A DNA stretch of 64,000 nucleotides from Polytrichum commune (Eukaryota; Streptophyta; Polytrichopsida; Polytrichales; Polytrichaceae): positions 52,974,758-53,038,757 of the forward strand of contig OX485805.1 in the NCBI GenBank assembly GCA_950295325.1, given 5' to 3'. Positions 12,515 through 22,262 of the stretch are shown here, in pieces; the first letter of the stretch is position 1; each line of letters begins with the position of its first letter. The notes under the pieces are model-generated. The model saw only the letters and a program-made list of their open reading frames with translations. It ran no database searches and was not told the DNA's origin. The position numbers were made by a program, and so were the translations under genes.

Positions 12515-13690
12515 CTGCCGCCATACCAAACAGGGCCACAGAAAGGTCAAGGAACTTCAGGTCACTGAAGTGCAGACTCTCAAAAATGTTCAACACAAGC
12601 AAATTTGCTTTGGAAGACATTAAGGAGGGTTTGAATTATGGCAAAGCCATACGCAATCAGTCCAAAAATGTAGACATTCAACATGACTTTTGGTTGGAGT
12701 TGGTTGTTTTTGCGTACAACACCTTCCATGTTTGGTAAGTTTGCAGTGCATCCTTGGAGGTAGTGTGGAGGTTTGAATGAAGAACATTCTATGCTCAGAG
12801 GTGCCAAAATAGGTTGCTCTTCATTCAAACTCGAACACCACCTCCTCGCATGCATCAACAGTGGAGATAAATTAACATTGTTGTATGCAAATCAACCAGT
12901 GTAACTTCATTGCAGCCCAACTTGCAACGCAAACAGTGTGGCTGTCTTGGAAATGCTGACAACCATCTACCATTGCCATATTGATTTGCACTCCATGCGT
13001 TTATGACCAAGAAGGCCTGAGATTTCTCGATTAACCTACATGCTCTACTAGTTCAAGCATATACAACATGGTGTATTGCATGGGAAGAACATACAGACGC
13101 AATGGATAAAGCATTACAGGTGAGAAGGCAAAAAGCTTACAACCGTCCAGTTTTCCATAGAGCAGATACACCAAGGGCAAAGTCATCTAAGAGACTTCCC
13201 AAGTGAGAACAATAATGTCAGACCAATCCGCATTCCATATGGAAAATGCTGGAAATGTTGGAGGAGTTAGGGCTTGAATTTCCACATGGCAGAAGAAATA
13301 CCAGAGTGACATAAAAAAATGTAGACTGCAAAAGAGCAAAAAACATCACTGACCAAATTCGGAAGCACCGAGGATCACCTACCATTGCCACACTGATTTG
13401 CACTTGATGCATTTACAACCAAGGAGTGAGAATGACCTCTACTTCCACTCAAGGTGGCAACCTAAAATGTAGACAGGATACGTAGCACGAGACGAGCGTA
13501 GGCACACATTAACATGAAGCATTCCAAGAACCACAATTGAATCTCACAATTGTGTTGTTGGCTCACGAGCAGATGCACTTTAGGCAACGTCATTATAGCA
13601 TCCATAAATAATGTATGTACCTCGTACTCATATATTCCATGAATGATGAGTGCACATGAAGCAAGGGCTTAAGGTAATTCTACACTCAAC
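12515..13690. other. Upstream sequence of IFT20 fragment, no recognised exon
   Basis: A diverged direct repeat of about 55 bp occurs at roughly 12960-13015 and 13375-13430 (CTACCATTGCCA, then ATTTGCACT). Several splice-like signals exist, but no N-terminal IFT20 sequence is visible. Confidence 0.4.
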
Positions 13691-13695
13691 GATCG
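13595..13695. repeat. Left copy of direct repeat flanking the TCCGGA-rich block
   Basis: This stretch ends with AAGGTAATTCTACACTCAAC and GATCG. It resembles 35085-35210, which ends GAAGGTAATTCTAAACTCAA and CGATC. The two flank the nested TCCGGA-rich block in direct orientation. They may be a duplicated target or a tandem segment of the interrupted sequence. Confidence 0.5.
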
Positions 13696-14262
13696 TGTGG
13701 GAACACGCGAACACCAAAATATCCGGATTGGCATGTTTTAAGTGCCTAATCCGGGTTTGTCCGGATGACCCTAGTATCGTCCAGGGATTCTGTGAAGTGT
13801 AGGAGGTCTAGAACTCTCCGTACCTGCTTATTTCCTCTTCCTTAGCCAAATTTCCGGAAACCCTAATTTCCGGATTTTTGGTCTTTGGGGCACTCGTAGC
13901 CTTTTTCCGGAGTGTGCCTTTCCGGATGGTATTTCTAGGTCCTAATTATAATTCTTACTCACCCCTCTACGCCTACCCTCTAGAATAGGTGGTTTCTTCC
14001 GGTGAAGACGTCCTTGATAAGATTAGAATCCGGAAACTCCCTCACAACCAATCCGGATTGATTAGGTCCGTCCTGGCAGGTCACGCAGAGAGATCCGGAT
14101 TGTATCTTGGGACCACAGTGACCAGAAGAGTCCGGATTCCGACCGGAGATCTGACTCGACGGGATGAGTTGGTGACCCGTACCACTTTCCGGATTGTCTC
14201 GTCCCCCGGTGATGAGACCCCTTCAGAAGATCAGATCAGTCCGGAACCCTTCCGGACCTTTG
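13691..14262. repeat. TCCGGA-rich satellite-like sequence (left part)
   Basis: GC-rich sequence dense in TCCGGA/TCCGGAT words. Its last ~115 bp (GGTGACCCGTACCAC, CTTCAGAAGATCAGAT, CCCTTCCGGA) match 31680-31770 in the same orientation, so it belongs to the tandem repeat that continues on the far side of the 14263-31482 insertion. TTTG at 14259-14262 is the left target duplication of that insertion. Confidence 0.7.
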
Positions 14263-14290
14263 AACACTATATTCGTTAAATTGAGACTTT
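14263..14290 (+). repeat. Left TIR of inner element
   Basis: The repeat starts AACACTATATTCGTTAAATT and continues GAGACTTT. It is identical to the inverted right end at 31455-31482. Confidence 0.9.
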
Positions 14291-14394
14291 TTGGGCATTT
14301 TGAGACATTCACAGAAATAAGAACAAGGATAAATGGAACACATATTGGAGAAAGTTGTAAGATGCGAACACTTTGAAGCGGGTGTTTAGAACAA

Positions 14395-14670
14395 GAACCC
14401 CATTAATAACTCATATTTGGGATTGTTTAGGGTGGGCAATCCAAACCTTAGGCCAAGTTGAAGGGGAAATCTTAAAACATTCATATTATCGCACAAAAAC
14501 TTGTATGAATATGGTTTAGGTAGGGCAATCCAAACCATAGATCATATTGAAGGGAAAATATGTGAACCAATGTAATATAACATACAAAATATTCCAAACT
14601 CATATTTGTGATGGTTTAGGTAGGGCAATCCAAACCTTAGACCATATGGAAGGGGAAATCATGTGACACT
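14395..14670. repeat. Inner-element left subterminal tandem repeats
   Basis: Three diverged copies, roughly 90-100 bp apart, of a unit containing GGTTTAGGTAGGGCAATCCA, AACC(A/T)TAGACCATATG and GAAGGGGAAAT. They lie just inside the left TIR, where transposase-binding repeats are usual. Confidence 0.7.
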
Positions 14671-14817
14671 TATATTCTTGCAAAAAAAACATACAAATTA
14701 TGGCATGTAAAATGCATAGCATGCTAACACCACACATCCATTGGATAGTGCGACCCAAAATGGTGTTGCCTATGCCCCCAAAACCCTACGCCTACTATGG
14801 CCTATCTAGCCTATGGC

Positions 14818-15601
14818 CTATCTAGCCTCGGAGACTGCCTCTTTCTCTTTTGCAATTTTTTCTTTTGCCTTTTTTTCTTTTGCTGCGGCTTCTTTTGCTC
14901 GCATTGCTTCAACATTCCTGAAAATCTCCGCCCCGCGACTATAGCCATTCTTGGGGTGACCGCCATCAATAACACATTTTGGATTCCGTCGGCCGCCCGA
15001 ATTATACGACGAAGAATTCGAATACGATGAAGTGGACTGTCTTGCATTTCTGGTCATGGAGTAGAAACGCTCCAACTCGACGGACGCACTAGCCCGCATA
15101 GGTCTACGGGTGGGAGCAACCTGCAATGCGTCAATGCAAGACCACATGTGTTAGTTTAGGGAGGAAGACCCAAACGTGTCACACGTTCATTTTTTAAGTG
15201 CGCGATGATTGTAATGCGCGCTTAACCAGGTTTTGGGGGGGGGTCACCTTGTCACCGGGGGCGTTCCCGTCGGAGTCGGCGAGGAGGGGCAATGCGTCCC
15301 GCAAAGGAATAGGAAGGGTTCCACTCTTCGTTGGCCGAGCGTCCATCCGCAGCCACCGTTGAGGTGTACTACTGCCGCCGGGCCAAGAGGGGGATGTCTG
15401 GACGCATTTACAATTTATGCCCTTGAGCGGCGACGGGGACGGAGATCGCCGGAAGATTTGCTTGGTTGGGGGGCTATCGACGACACCGGCGTCAATAGGC
15501 TCCTTGGAGTAGTCGATGGTGGACGCGGCATCGTAGACGGTCTCGTAGAAGAAGCTCCCCAAGTTTGATTCGCTGACGATCTCAATCGAGGGCTCCAAAC
15601 G
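14818..15601 (-). CDS. Unrecognised two-exon ORF 3' of gene A
   Basis: Exon 15248-15601 (acceptor CCATCAG, donor AAG|GTGACC) and exon 14818-15120 (acceptor GCATTGCAG, ends in TAG) both open in phase 0. The first encodes an acidic-to-Ser/Pro-rich stretch (RLEPSIEIVSESNLGSFFYE). The second ends in a Lys/Glu/Ala-rich helix (AKEAAAKEKKAKEKIAKEKE). I do not recognise a family. These may be terminal exons of gene A, reached by alternative splicing past the phosphatase-like exon, or a separate cargo gene. Confidence 0.35.
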
Positions 15602-15720
15602 CTGATGGCAAAATTAAAACAAACAAAACCCAAGGGGAGGGGGGCAGGGGGGGAGCATGAGAAAATCGATATACAATTGAGGCATACTATATCACACACA
15701 ATGGTACACCATGTAGTATC

Positions 15721-16536
15721 TCAAATGAATTTATTATATTTCGCGTGAGCGTACAACTCTCTGTACATATAGTCCTTCGGATCCATGTATCTTTCGCCTA
15801 TCGGATTACATTGACTAAGGAACCGGGGCACGGGTAGTCCGCTCCCCACGAGCGTTTGAATGTACTTAAGTAGGTCTAACAAAAAGCGGTCTCGGACCTT
15901 CTCGACCGTCTACGTGGGGCAAACGATGAAGTTGGAGGTCGGGTTCAAAATGTTTTTGGAAGCGCTGTCGTCCACCATCAACGTGTTGTCACGGGTGGGG
16001 CGAACGTCGTAGGGACAGCCGACCATGGTCGGACGCTGGTCCCATACGACTGGCTTCAAGACCTTAAGAAATTGGTTTACGGCGGGGTTGTTGGGGTTCT
16101 TCACAACCCTGCCCTCGGGTGTATACAATGTTTTACAAAAATCCTGTCCTAGGACCAAGCACGGGGGTTGGAGTCCCTTGAAGATGAACTCCACGACGGC
16201 CTGGGTATTCTCGGACTTCATGGAGCTCCAAATGATCACCCACCATTTGGATAGGGTGACCTGCAGGAAGCGCCGAAGGGACGGGCGGAGGTACACTAGC
16301 TTGCTTTTGATGTACGCGGGGGATCCATCGTAGTTGGCGTCCTCGGGCTTGCAGAAAAGCACCGTGGGGACCCTCGGACAATGCACGCACTGGACAAGGA
16401 CCCCGTTGAGGTCTAGCACCAGGAACCGGGTCTTGGGAGGCGAAGGTGGCGAGGGCAAAATCGGGGGGACCAGCACGCTGTCCTCCACACTCCTCGGGGA
16501 GGATCGGTGGGGAGCTGCGACGCTATGCTCCGAACC
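15721..16536 (-). pseudogene. FCP1/NIF-type HAD phosphatase-like exon of gene A
   Basis: After a CACCGCAG acceptor the frame reads GSEHSVAAPHRSSP, a Pro-rich stretch, then TRFLVLDLNGVLVQC, VYLRPSLRRFL-type sequence, WWVIIWSSMKSENTQAVVEF and DNTLMVDDSASK. This is the order of the FCP1 homology (NIF) domain of HAD phosphatases: nucleophile DxNG, Ser/Thr loop, and the late D-D pair. Plants have proteins with a DLNG-type nucleophile motif instead of the canonical DxDGT. A TAG at 15910-15912 interrupts it; the frame continues TVEKVRDRFLLDLLKYIQ to a TGA at 15721-15723. It joins the upstream exon in phase 0. It could instead be an independent gene. FCP1-like proteins dephosphorylate the RNA polymerase II tail in host cells. 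Confidence 0.6.
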
Positions 16537-16985
16537 CTGCGGTGACGAGCGAGAGAAGGCGGCAAGGACTATGTTATGCTATGTCCATCTCAAGCAGAAC
16601 GAAAATTTTGTGCAAACACAAGAACAATTGGACCATTGGTGGCAGCAAAAACATACAAGGGGAACAACATACAGTGGGACACGGATGCAAACATATGGGC
16701 GCCAAAAATAATAATTTTATTTTTACAAATCTCTATGTACAATTTGATGGGGGGGGGGGGGCGCGGTGAACAAGGGCATTCACACTATCCTAATTCGACA
16801 TCTACAAAATTGGTTGCGCGCCGCCAAGGTCGAGCGTAGTCGAGTGCAGGTGAGACGAAAGGGATCGCGGGGGGGCACGTTGGGGGAGGGGGGGGCAAGT
16901 GTTGAGCATGAGAGGGGGGAGGGGGTGTGCATTTCCTCCTAGCAAGGGGGACACGACCAGGCCAACAAGACAATGACCCAAGAAG

Positions 16986-17005
16986 TTTGGGTCGGTCGAC
17001 CCAAA
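16986..17005. repeat. Palindrome TTTGGGTCGGTCGACCCAAA in gene A intron
   Basis: A single 20-mer with a GT centre in the intron between the Pro-rich and phosphatase-like exons. Confidence 0.9.
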
Positions 17006-17307
17006 CTGGGAGGGCTCAGTGTATTACCTCGCCCTGGTCATGTCTCGACGATGTGGAAGCCTCCACCGTCCCCGCTGCCCCGCCTCTCTCGCCACCGCCT
17101 TCTCCGACGACGTCAGTAACCTTCTCCTGCAAAGGTTCAGCATCAGGCCCTTGTCCTAAACCAATCTCCGCATGTGCATCATGCATAGGTTCATCGATTT
17201 GGTTGGGAGTAGAGGTATCACCAGGCCTTTGCAGGCCTTCAACATCTAACATGGCCGTGTCTATTTGACACCCATGTTGGGCAAGGGAAGACTGATCTGC
17301 ACCGAGG

Positions 17308-17396
17308 TTTGGGTTGCCCGACCCAAACTGCCCCGCATCGGGAGAGGTGCCTTGGGGACCTATAGTGGATGTTGGGTTTGGGTCGGTCGACCCAAA
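17308..17396. repeat. Two palindromic 20-mers within coding sequence
   Basis: TTTGGGTTGCCCGACCCAAA (17308-17327, diverged) and TTTGGGTCGGTCGACCCAAA (17377-17396) lie in the Pro-rich part of gene A. They are translated as FGSGNPN and FGSTDPN, so the repeat has spread into an open frame without breaking it. Confidence 0.8.
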
Positions 17397-18580
17397 CATC
17401 ATAGGGTCGTCCTGTTGGTGAGGGGGCGGCATGGCTATGGGGGGCCGAAGTGGTGGAGGGCCCAAAGGGGAGGAGGCTCCTGGGACGCGCCAGATGGTGG
17501 GATCGTCTACTTGCTGGACCGGGGCGTACGGAACATGGTGCGACCGCATGTGCTAGAAGCTGAATGACCCCTGCGACACTGGGTGCTGAGGGATGTTCTG
17601 CGCTGGGAAGCCGGGGGGCAAGTGCGGAAACGAGCTAGACGGAGCCACCACGAACCCTTGCGCCCACATTCCTTGTATCACTTGTGATATCAAGTCTGCG
17701 TGGGACGGAGGTTGGGCCATCGCCCTCTGACGCTCCTGCTCCAACAGGAAAGCCCTGAGCTCTGCGACCTCGTTCCGCATTGAGGGTTCTTCCGCGGCAG
17801 CCTTTTGTAGGCGGACTCGCTGCTCCTCGTCCCTCCTCATCTTCTCGTTCGCCTCCTCCACAGTCAGGACCTCGGGCTTTACCCTAGCCATGCCAGCGAA
17901 CGCTGTCGGGGAGGGGGGATCCGATCTGAGCCGTTTGGCGAGCTCAATGTCGTCGTCGTCCTCGCTGCTTATGGCGATGGTCTCCTCCACTGCGTAGTCG
18001 CCATAGAGCTTCTTCCCCTTCAACCTCCTCCTCTCCCTGAACGTGGCAGTCGCGTCTCTGGAGAACATGTCCCTCGCATCGTCCACCGTCAGGATGGGCA
18101 CCAGCTTGCTCTGAGGGGTTGCCACCCGCATTGCCTTCTTCCGTTGAGGGGCTTTGGATTCTTGCGTGAAGCCCGTTGCCCCTTCCTCCACATCGCCTTC
18201 CTTTTCCTCTTCTCCGTGTTCTTCTTCTTCATCCACCTCCTCCACCTCTCCACCTGCTGTGCGGGACGGATTGCCCGGATGCAACCCGACAAGAGGTTCG
18301 GGTACTTGGGTTGTGGCCCTCGTGGCCATTTCCTCCGGGTTGATCCGCCTCGCCCTATCAAGAGGGTTTTCACCCCCCTGAACAACCTCGTCTACGTAGC
18401 TACCCGGGATCCAATCGAGGATGTCCATCTTCCTCGCCAGCGATTTCTGCGTCCTGTAAAATTGCAGATCGCCATCCTCTATGTAGGAGTAGATGTTCAA
18501 CCCCAACATCTACACAATCCAATTTATATGGAAATTAGAATTAGGCGAATGACATAAATAAGACCAAAAATAATATATAG

Positions 18581-18636
18581 TTTGGGTCGATCGACCCAAA
18601 CCTGCAAAGAGCCTAGTTTGGGTCGATCGACCCAAA
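18581..18636. repeat. Two AT-centred palindromes in gene A intron
   Basis: TTTGGGTCGATCGACCCAAA occurs at 18581-18600 and 18617-18636, 36 bp apart, in the 157-bp intron that interrupts the methyltransferase-like motif I region. Confidence 0.9.
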
Positions 18637-20088
18637 CTGTGCACGAGCTATGTGATGGACACTTACCATGGCTGCGTAGATGGGTTTCGAGCCCCCGAAG
18701 ACGTTGAAGATGCAGTCTCCTCTCCTCGTCAGCGTCTTCATCATTCTCACGTAAAATTCCATCCGCAGCTCATCTGCAGGATAGTTCGCGTACTTCGCCT
18801 CGTCGTAGAGGCACTTGCTGGCACCCAACCCTTCTGGAACTTGGAAGAGTTTATCCATCCGGGATATAGGGTGGTTCGGCACCTTCAGCAACTCCGCTTT
18901 GTACACAAAGTACAAACACAAGACGTTGACGAACTTGGTCTTCTTGTCCCTCAACGTTGTGTAAACCCCCTCCGCCGGTGCGGCGATGTAGTGAGACTTG
19001 GAGACAGCATACTCCGGCTGCAACTTCCGCACAAGGTCATACACCTGCTCCGCCCTCCTATCCTCGACTATCCAAAGCCAGATATCTACCTCCCTGAACT
19101 TAGGGCTCGCATAATCGACGAACTTGGATAGGAAGGGGTCGTAGAAGAGGGTGCTCATCGTGCCCTCAAATGAGCTTCTAGGAATGTTCCTGAAATCAAT
19201 CATTCCAAAAGGAAAGCGGTCCCTTGCTTTCGTCCTTATTGCCATTCTGGCGTCTTGACCTGGCCAGCCCTGAATTTTCAGAGGCTCGAAGGTGACAAGG
19301 TTGAAGTAAGCGTCCCCCTCAAAGTGGACAATCTTTTTCTTCTTGATGAAGTTGGAGAACGCACGCGCTGTGTGATCCGGAAACGCCCGGTTCTTCCCAC
19401 CCTTCACGAACTTGGACCGCAAGAAGTTTTCTCCCGCCTCCCTTATGAGAGCAGCCATGGAGGCACTGGTAAACTTGTATTTAGATTTGAACGCTCTCCA
19501 GTTTTCCACATGGACCTCGCCATCCACGAAAATGTTCTTCTCCGGAACCAATTTATGCAGCTCCTGCACGATAATCGTCTTCTTCTTCCTGTTGTCCGTC
19601 CATTCCTTCAAGGTGTAGCATGAAGGAACGAAGGATTTGGGCTTTAGGAAGACAATCTTCGGATGCACCCAGCACCTTTTCGCCGTGGGCTCCACGTGCA
19701 GGATGTGGGACGCCGCCTTCTCCACCTCCGCCTCTGAAAGCCCTTGAAGAGTTCTAAAGAACTCTCTCACGAGCGGCTTCATTTGTTTGAAGCGCGTGGT
19801 TTGGTTGAAGTACATTCCTGTGTCTGGGTCGATGAGCTTCCCCGTCTCATGCTTTTCAAACACACTCTTCCACTTCGCCCAAACGGAGTCGGATGCTGTA
19901 ATTAAATAAATCTCCCCTCTCAGCTCGTTGTATTTCTTCTGTTTGTGACTAGCATTATCAATAGAGGAGAATTTATTTATCATTTGGTATTTAAAGTCCT
20001 GCAGGTGAACAAAACAAACATTGGAATTCCTGTTAGATATGTACATTTGGTCCTCAAGCAATATCATGAACAGGAATTGCAACAAGAG

Positions 20089-20247
20089 TTTGGGTCGATC
20101 GACCCAAACCCAAAAAAACAAGGCTACAACACTAGTTTGGATCGATCGACCTAAACCAAACTAACAGGACTGCAACAAGAGTTTGGGTCGATCGACCCAA
20201 ACCAAACTAACAGGACTGCAACAAGAGTTTGGGTCGATCGACCCAAA
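20089..20247. repeat. Four AT-centred palindromes, about 46-bp period, in gene A intron
   Basis: Copies at 20089, 20136 (diverged: TTTGGATCGATCGACCTAAA), 20182 and 20228 inside the 279-bp intron 19999-20277. All have an AT centre. Linkers are near-identical (CCAAACTAACAGGACTGCAA then CAAGAG). Confidence 0.9.
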
Positions 20248-20277
20248 CCACAAATGGAAGGCCCTCACAATACTCAC

Positions 20278-21603
20278 CTCCCACTTTGGATTTTTGTCCT
20301 TCGCATTCTCCCTCTCCTTGGGAGGCCTACCATAGAACTCCCACACCTCCCGCGAGGCCATGATATTCCTTATCCAGGAACCTTGGTAGGCCCTTTTCTT
20401 ATTCCCCATGTTGAAGTAATGGGAGATGTCGCTCAGTCGGGTCTCATCGTTAGACCACACCACCAGTGCTTTCCACACCTTCAATTTCTCCTTCTGATGG
20501 TTGGGATCGTCCCACTCAGTCATCAGTTGGATTTTCTTCGACGCCTCCACGCTGTGCTGGCCGTCTATCAGCCATAAATCCCCTTTCTGAATTGTCGGCC
20601 ACATCTCAGGTGTGGGCATTTTCTTCTGTCCTTGTGGCATCACTACAATCGTTTGCATGTCGTCTTTGAATTGCTCGCTAACAATCTATGCAATTATCTA
20701 GTCGACGTAGGCGTCTTCTTTTACCCGGACACACTTTTCTGGTGGCACTAGATGGCACTGGCTGATGTTGACGTCGAACTTGAAATCCCTGCCCATGCAA
20801 AAACAATGGGAGCATTTTGTCGTGAAATTGTTCACGATTTTTTGGATCTCCCCTGCATCCACTTCTTGGCCGGGCTTCGGCATACGCAACTCAGGAGAGA
20901 CTGGCTCGTCAGTCATCACAGATGACTCTCTGGCCCTCTTGGACGGAGTTGTTTGCCGGCACCCTGAGGGCGTAGGAGGAGTGCTATCCGCCGGTGTCTC
21001 AGATGGAGTGGTTCGTCTCGAGTCAGCCGGTACTGGTCGCGGCTTCCTCACCGATTGGGGCCTTGACGACCCTGCACCTTCCTCAGTTGGTGCTTTTCGC
21101 CTCACTGGTTGCTGAGATTTGGACTTGGTCTGCAGGGTCTTGTTCAGCACGCTGATCGCATGTTTCAGTTTTGTAAACCGGCTCGACACCTTTGTGTTCG
21201 ATATACTTCCGTCGATGAATATTGACTCCGGTTTGATGACGTCTGGATCCACACACGTCTCCTTTGCATATATAGCGTCAAAGGGTTCGGAGAACTGGTG
21301 CATGAACATATGGGTGTTCTGCACAGCGGTGTTCTCGAGGACGACATCCACGTAGTCTCCAAGAGCTTGAACCGATGCCACCTCCCACCCCGTAAGAGTG
21401 GCCCATGTATGCTTCTCTACGGTCCCAACTTTCACAACAAACATCATTTTATAGAGTGATGTTTTCACCACTTGAATAGACCAGGCTATGACAAGCCCGT
21501 CCTTAGGGACATAGGAGTCATCTTGTGGTGTTTCGTGTTCTTGCCAAGCATGTATGGCGCAAGCATGAACCACCTTTCTCCAGGTCTTTTTTTGGGGCCA
21601 TCT
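20278..21603 (-). pseudogene. Gene A, N-terminal and ParB-like exon
   Basis: The exon starts after a GTCGTGCAG acceptor. It encodes RWPQKKTWRKVVHACAIHAW, a Ser/Thr/Pro/Arg-rich linker (about 20900-21120), then HLVPPEKC and KEDAYVD, two closely spaced TAGs (20698, 20686), and FKDDMQTIVVMP, WPTIQKGDLWLIDGQHSVEA and DISHYFNMGNKK. The pattern V-P, then M-P, then G-x-x-x-x-IDG-x-H-x-x-x-A matches the core of the ParB/sulfiredoxin-like fold. The usual Arg of DGxHR is Ser here (DGQHS). ParB-family proteins bind nucleotide, often CTP, and DNA in bacteria and phages. The activity of this copy is unknown. The donor is GAG|GTGAGT at 20278/20277. Confidence 0.6.
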
Positions 21604-21628
21604 GCACGACAAGAAGAAAGAATGTTAG

Positions 21629-21648
21629 TTTCGGTCGTTCGACCCAAA
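21629..21648. repeat. Single diverged palindrome upstream of gene A exon
   Basis: TTTCGGTCGTTCGACCCAAA, 26 bp upstream of the exon that starts at 21603 (minus strand). Confidence 0.7.
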
Positions 21649-21811
21649 CTTCTCCAGATTGAACAAATGCACATTTTTCGTGGATTGTATATTGTGATAT
21701 AATAGTCATTTGTAAGGTAATATGATACTTTGTTATTTGTAGGTGGATCTGCACTTTATATCGTCTTTATCATCATTGATGTCCTGATACGTTTATAAAA
21801 ATGAGGTTAAG

Positions 21812-22087
21812 TTTGGGTCGCTCGACCCAAACAAGATGCTAGGTTTGGGTCGCTCGACCCAAACATGAGGTTGTGTTTGGGTCGCTCGACCCAAACAAGA
21901 TGCTAGGTTTGGGTCGCTCGACCCAAACCTGAGGCTGAGTTTGGGTCGCTCGACCCAAACAAGATGCTAGGTTTGGGTCGCTCGACCCAAACATGAGGTT
22001 GTGTTTGGGTCGCTCGACCCAAACCTGAGGCTGAGTTTGGGTCGCTCGACCCAACCATGAGGTTGTGTTTGGGTCGTCTCCCAAAAC
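21812..22087. repeat. Nine CT-centred palindromes at an exact 32-bp period
   Basis: TTTGGGTCGCTCGACCCAAA starts at 21812, 21844, 21876, 21908, 21940, 21972, 22004, 22036 and 22068 (the last truncated). The 11-bp spacers come in only three types (AAGATGCTAGG, ATGAGGTTGTG, CTGAGGCTGAG). The array lies in the intron or leader just upstream of the main gene A exons. Confidence 0.95.
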
Positions 22088-22262
22088 TGTTTATTTTAAT
22101 ATTGTTTTTTAAACTTGGCATGTAGCATATACAATGTTTATGTGTTGTGTATGCTACAACACTGTCAATTAAGAAACACATATTGGAACCCCTTAAAAAA
22201 ACAATACCTTTGCTGACAGTTGTTGTTGTAGTCGTTGCAGATGGTTGCTTTTGAACAAGTGC

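Larger units (their letters stand above)
17028..19998 (-). pseudogene. Gene A, methyltransferase-like core and acidic/coiled-coil/Pro-rich region
   Basis: Exon 18667-19998 encodes about 444 residues, including PFGMIDFRNIP, EVDIWLWIVEDRRAEQVYDL, KSHYIAAPAEGVY and RRGDCIFNVFGGSKPIYAAM. After splicing, exon 17028-18509 continues LGLNIYSYIEDGDLQFYRTQ. The end of this core matches motif I plus the following acidic position of N4-cytosine/N6-adenine methyltransferases (G-D-x-x-F-N-x-F-G-G-S-x-x-x-x-A-A, then Y-x-E-D-x-x-x-F). The motif I-last order matches beta-class permuted enzymes. The motif IV position reads DFRNIP instead of (D/N/S)PP(Y/W/F), so catalysis is doubtful. Downstream are acidic repeats, a Glu/Arg coiled coil and, past the TAG at 17553, a Pro-rich linker containing two palindromic 20-mers read as FGSTDPN/FGSGNPN. 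Confidence 0.58.
15721..22262 (-). pseudogene. Gene A: ParB-like / DNA-methyltransferase-like / FCP1-like multidomain gene with four in-frame TAGs
   Basis: Minus-strand exons: a possible leader exon 22208-22262; 20278-21603; 18667-19998; 17028-18509; and 15721-16536. The introns with firm boundaries are 19999-20277 (GTGAGT...CTGCAG), 18510-18666 (GTAAGT...TGTAG) and 16537-17027 (GTAATA...CCGCAG), all phase 0. Domain order is: unknown N-terminal region; Ser/Pro/Arg-rich linker; ParB/sulfiredoxin-like segment (GDLWLIDGQHSVEASKK); permuted methyltransferase-like fold ending in FNVFGGSKPIYAAM then LGLNIYSYIEDGDLQFY; acidic coiled-coil region; Pro-rich linker; FCP1/NIF-type HAD domain. In-frame TAGs lie at 20698-20700, 20686-20688, 17553-17555 and 15910-15912; frame and composition continue across each. 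Whether all exons form one transcript is inferred from splice phase. It sits divergent to the transposase-like gene of the same element. Confidence 0.6.

Noticed and set aside
14263-14290. Classical CACTA terminus with 3-bp duplication for the inner element
   Set aside because: The 3-bp flanks of a CACTA start at 14265 do not match (GAA against TTT). Extending the TIR by AA gives a perfect TTTG duplication and a matching empty site.
16025-16711. Plus-strand frames opposite the phosphatase-like exon
   Set aside because: Shadows of GC-rich minus-strand coding sequence without motifs or splice support.
21812-22087. Regular 32-bp repeat-spacer array resembling CRISPR
   Set aside because: Only three spacer types of 11 bp alternate, the repeats are self-palindromic, no cas genes are present, and the genome is eukaryotic.
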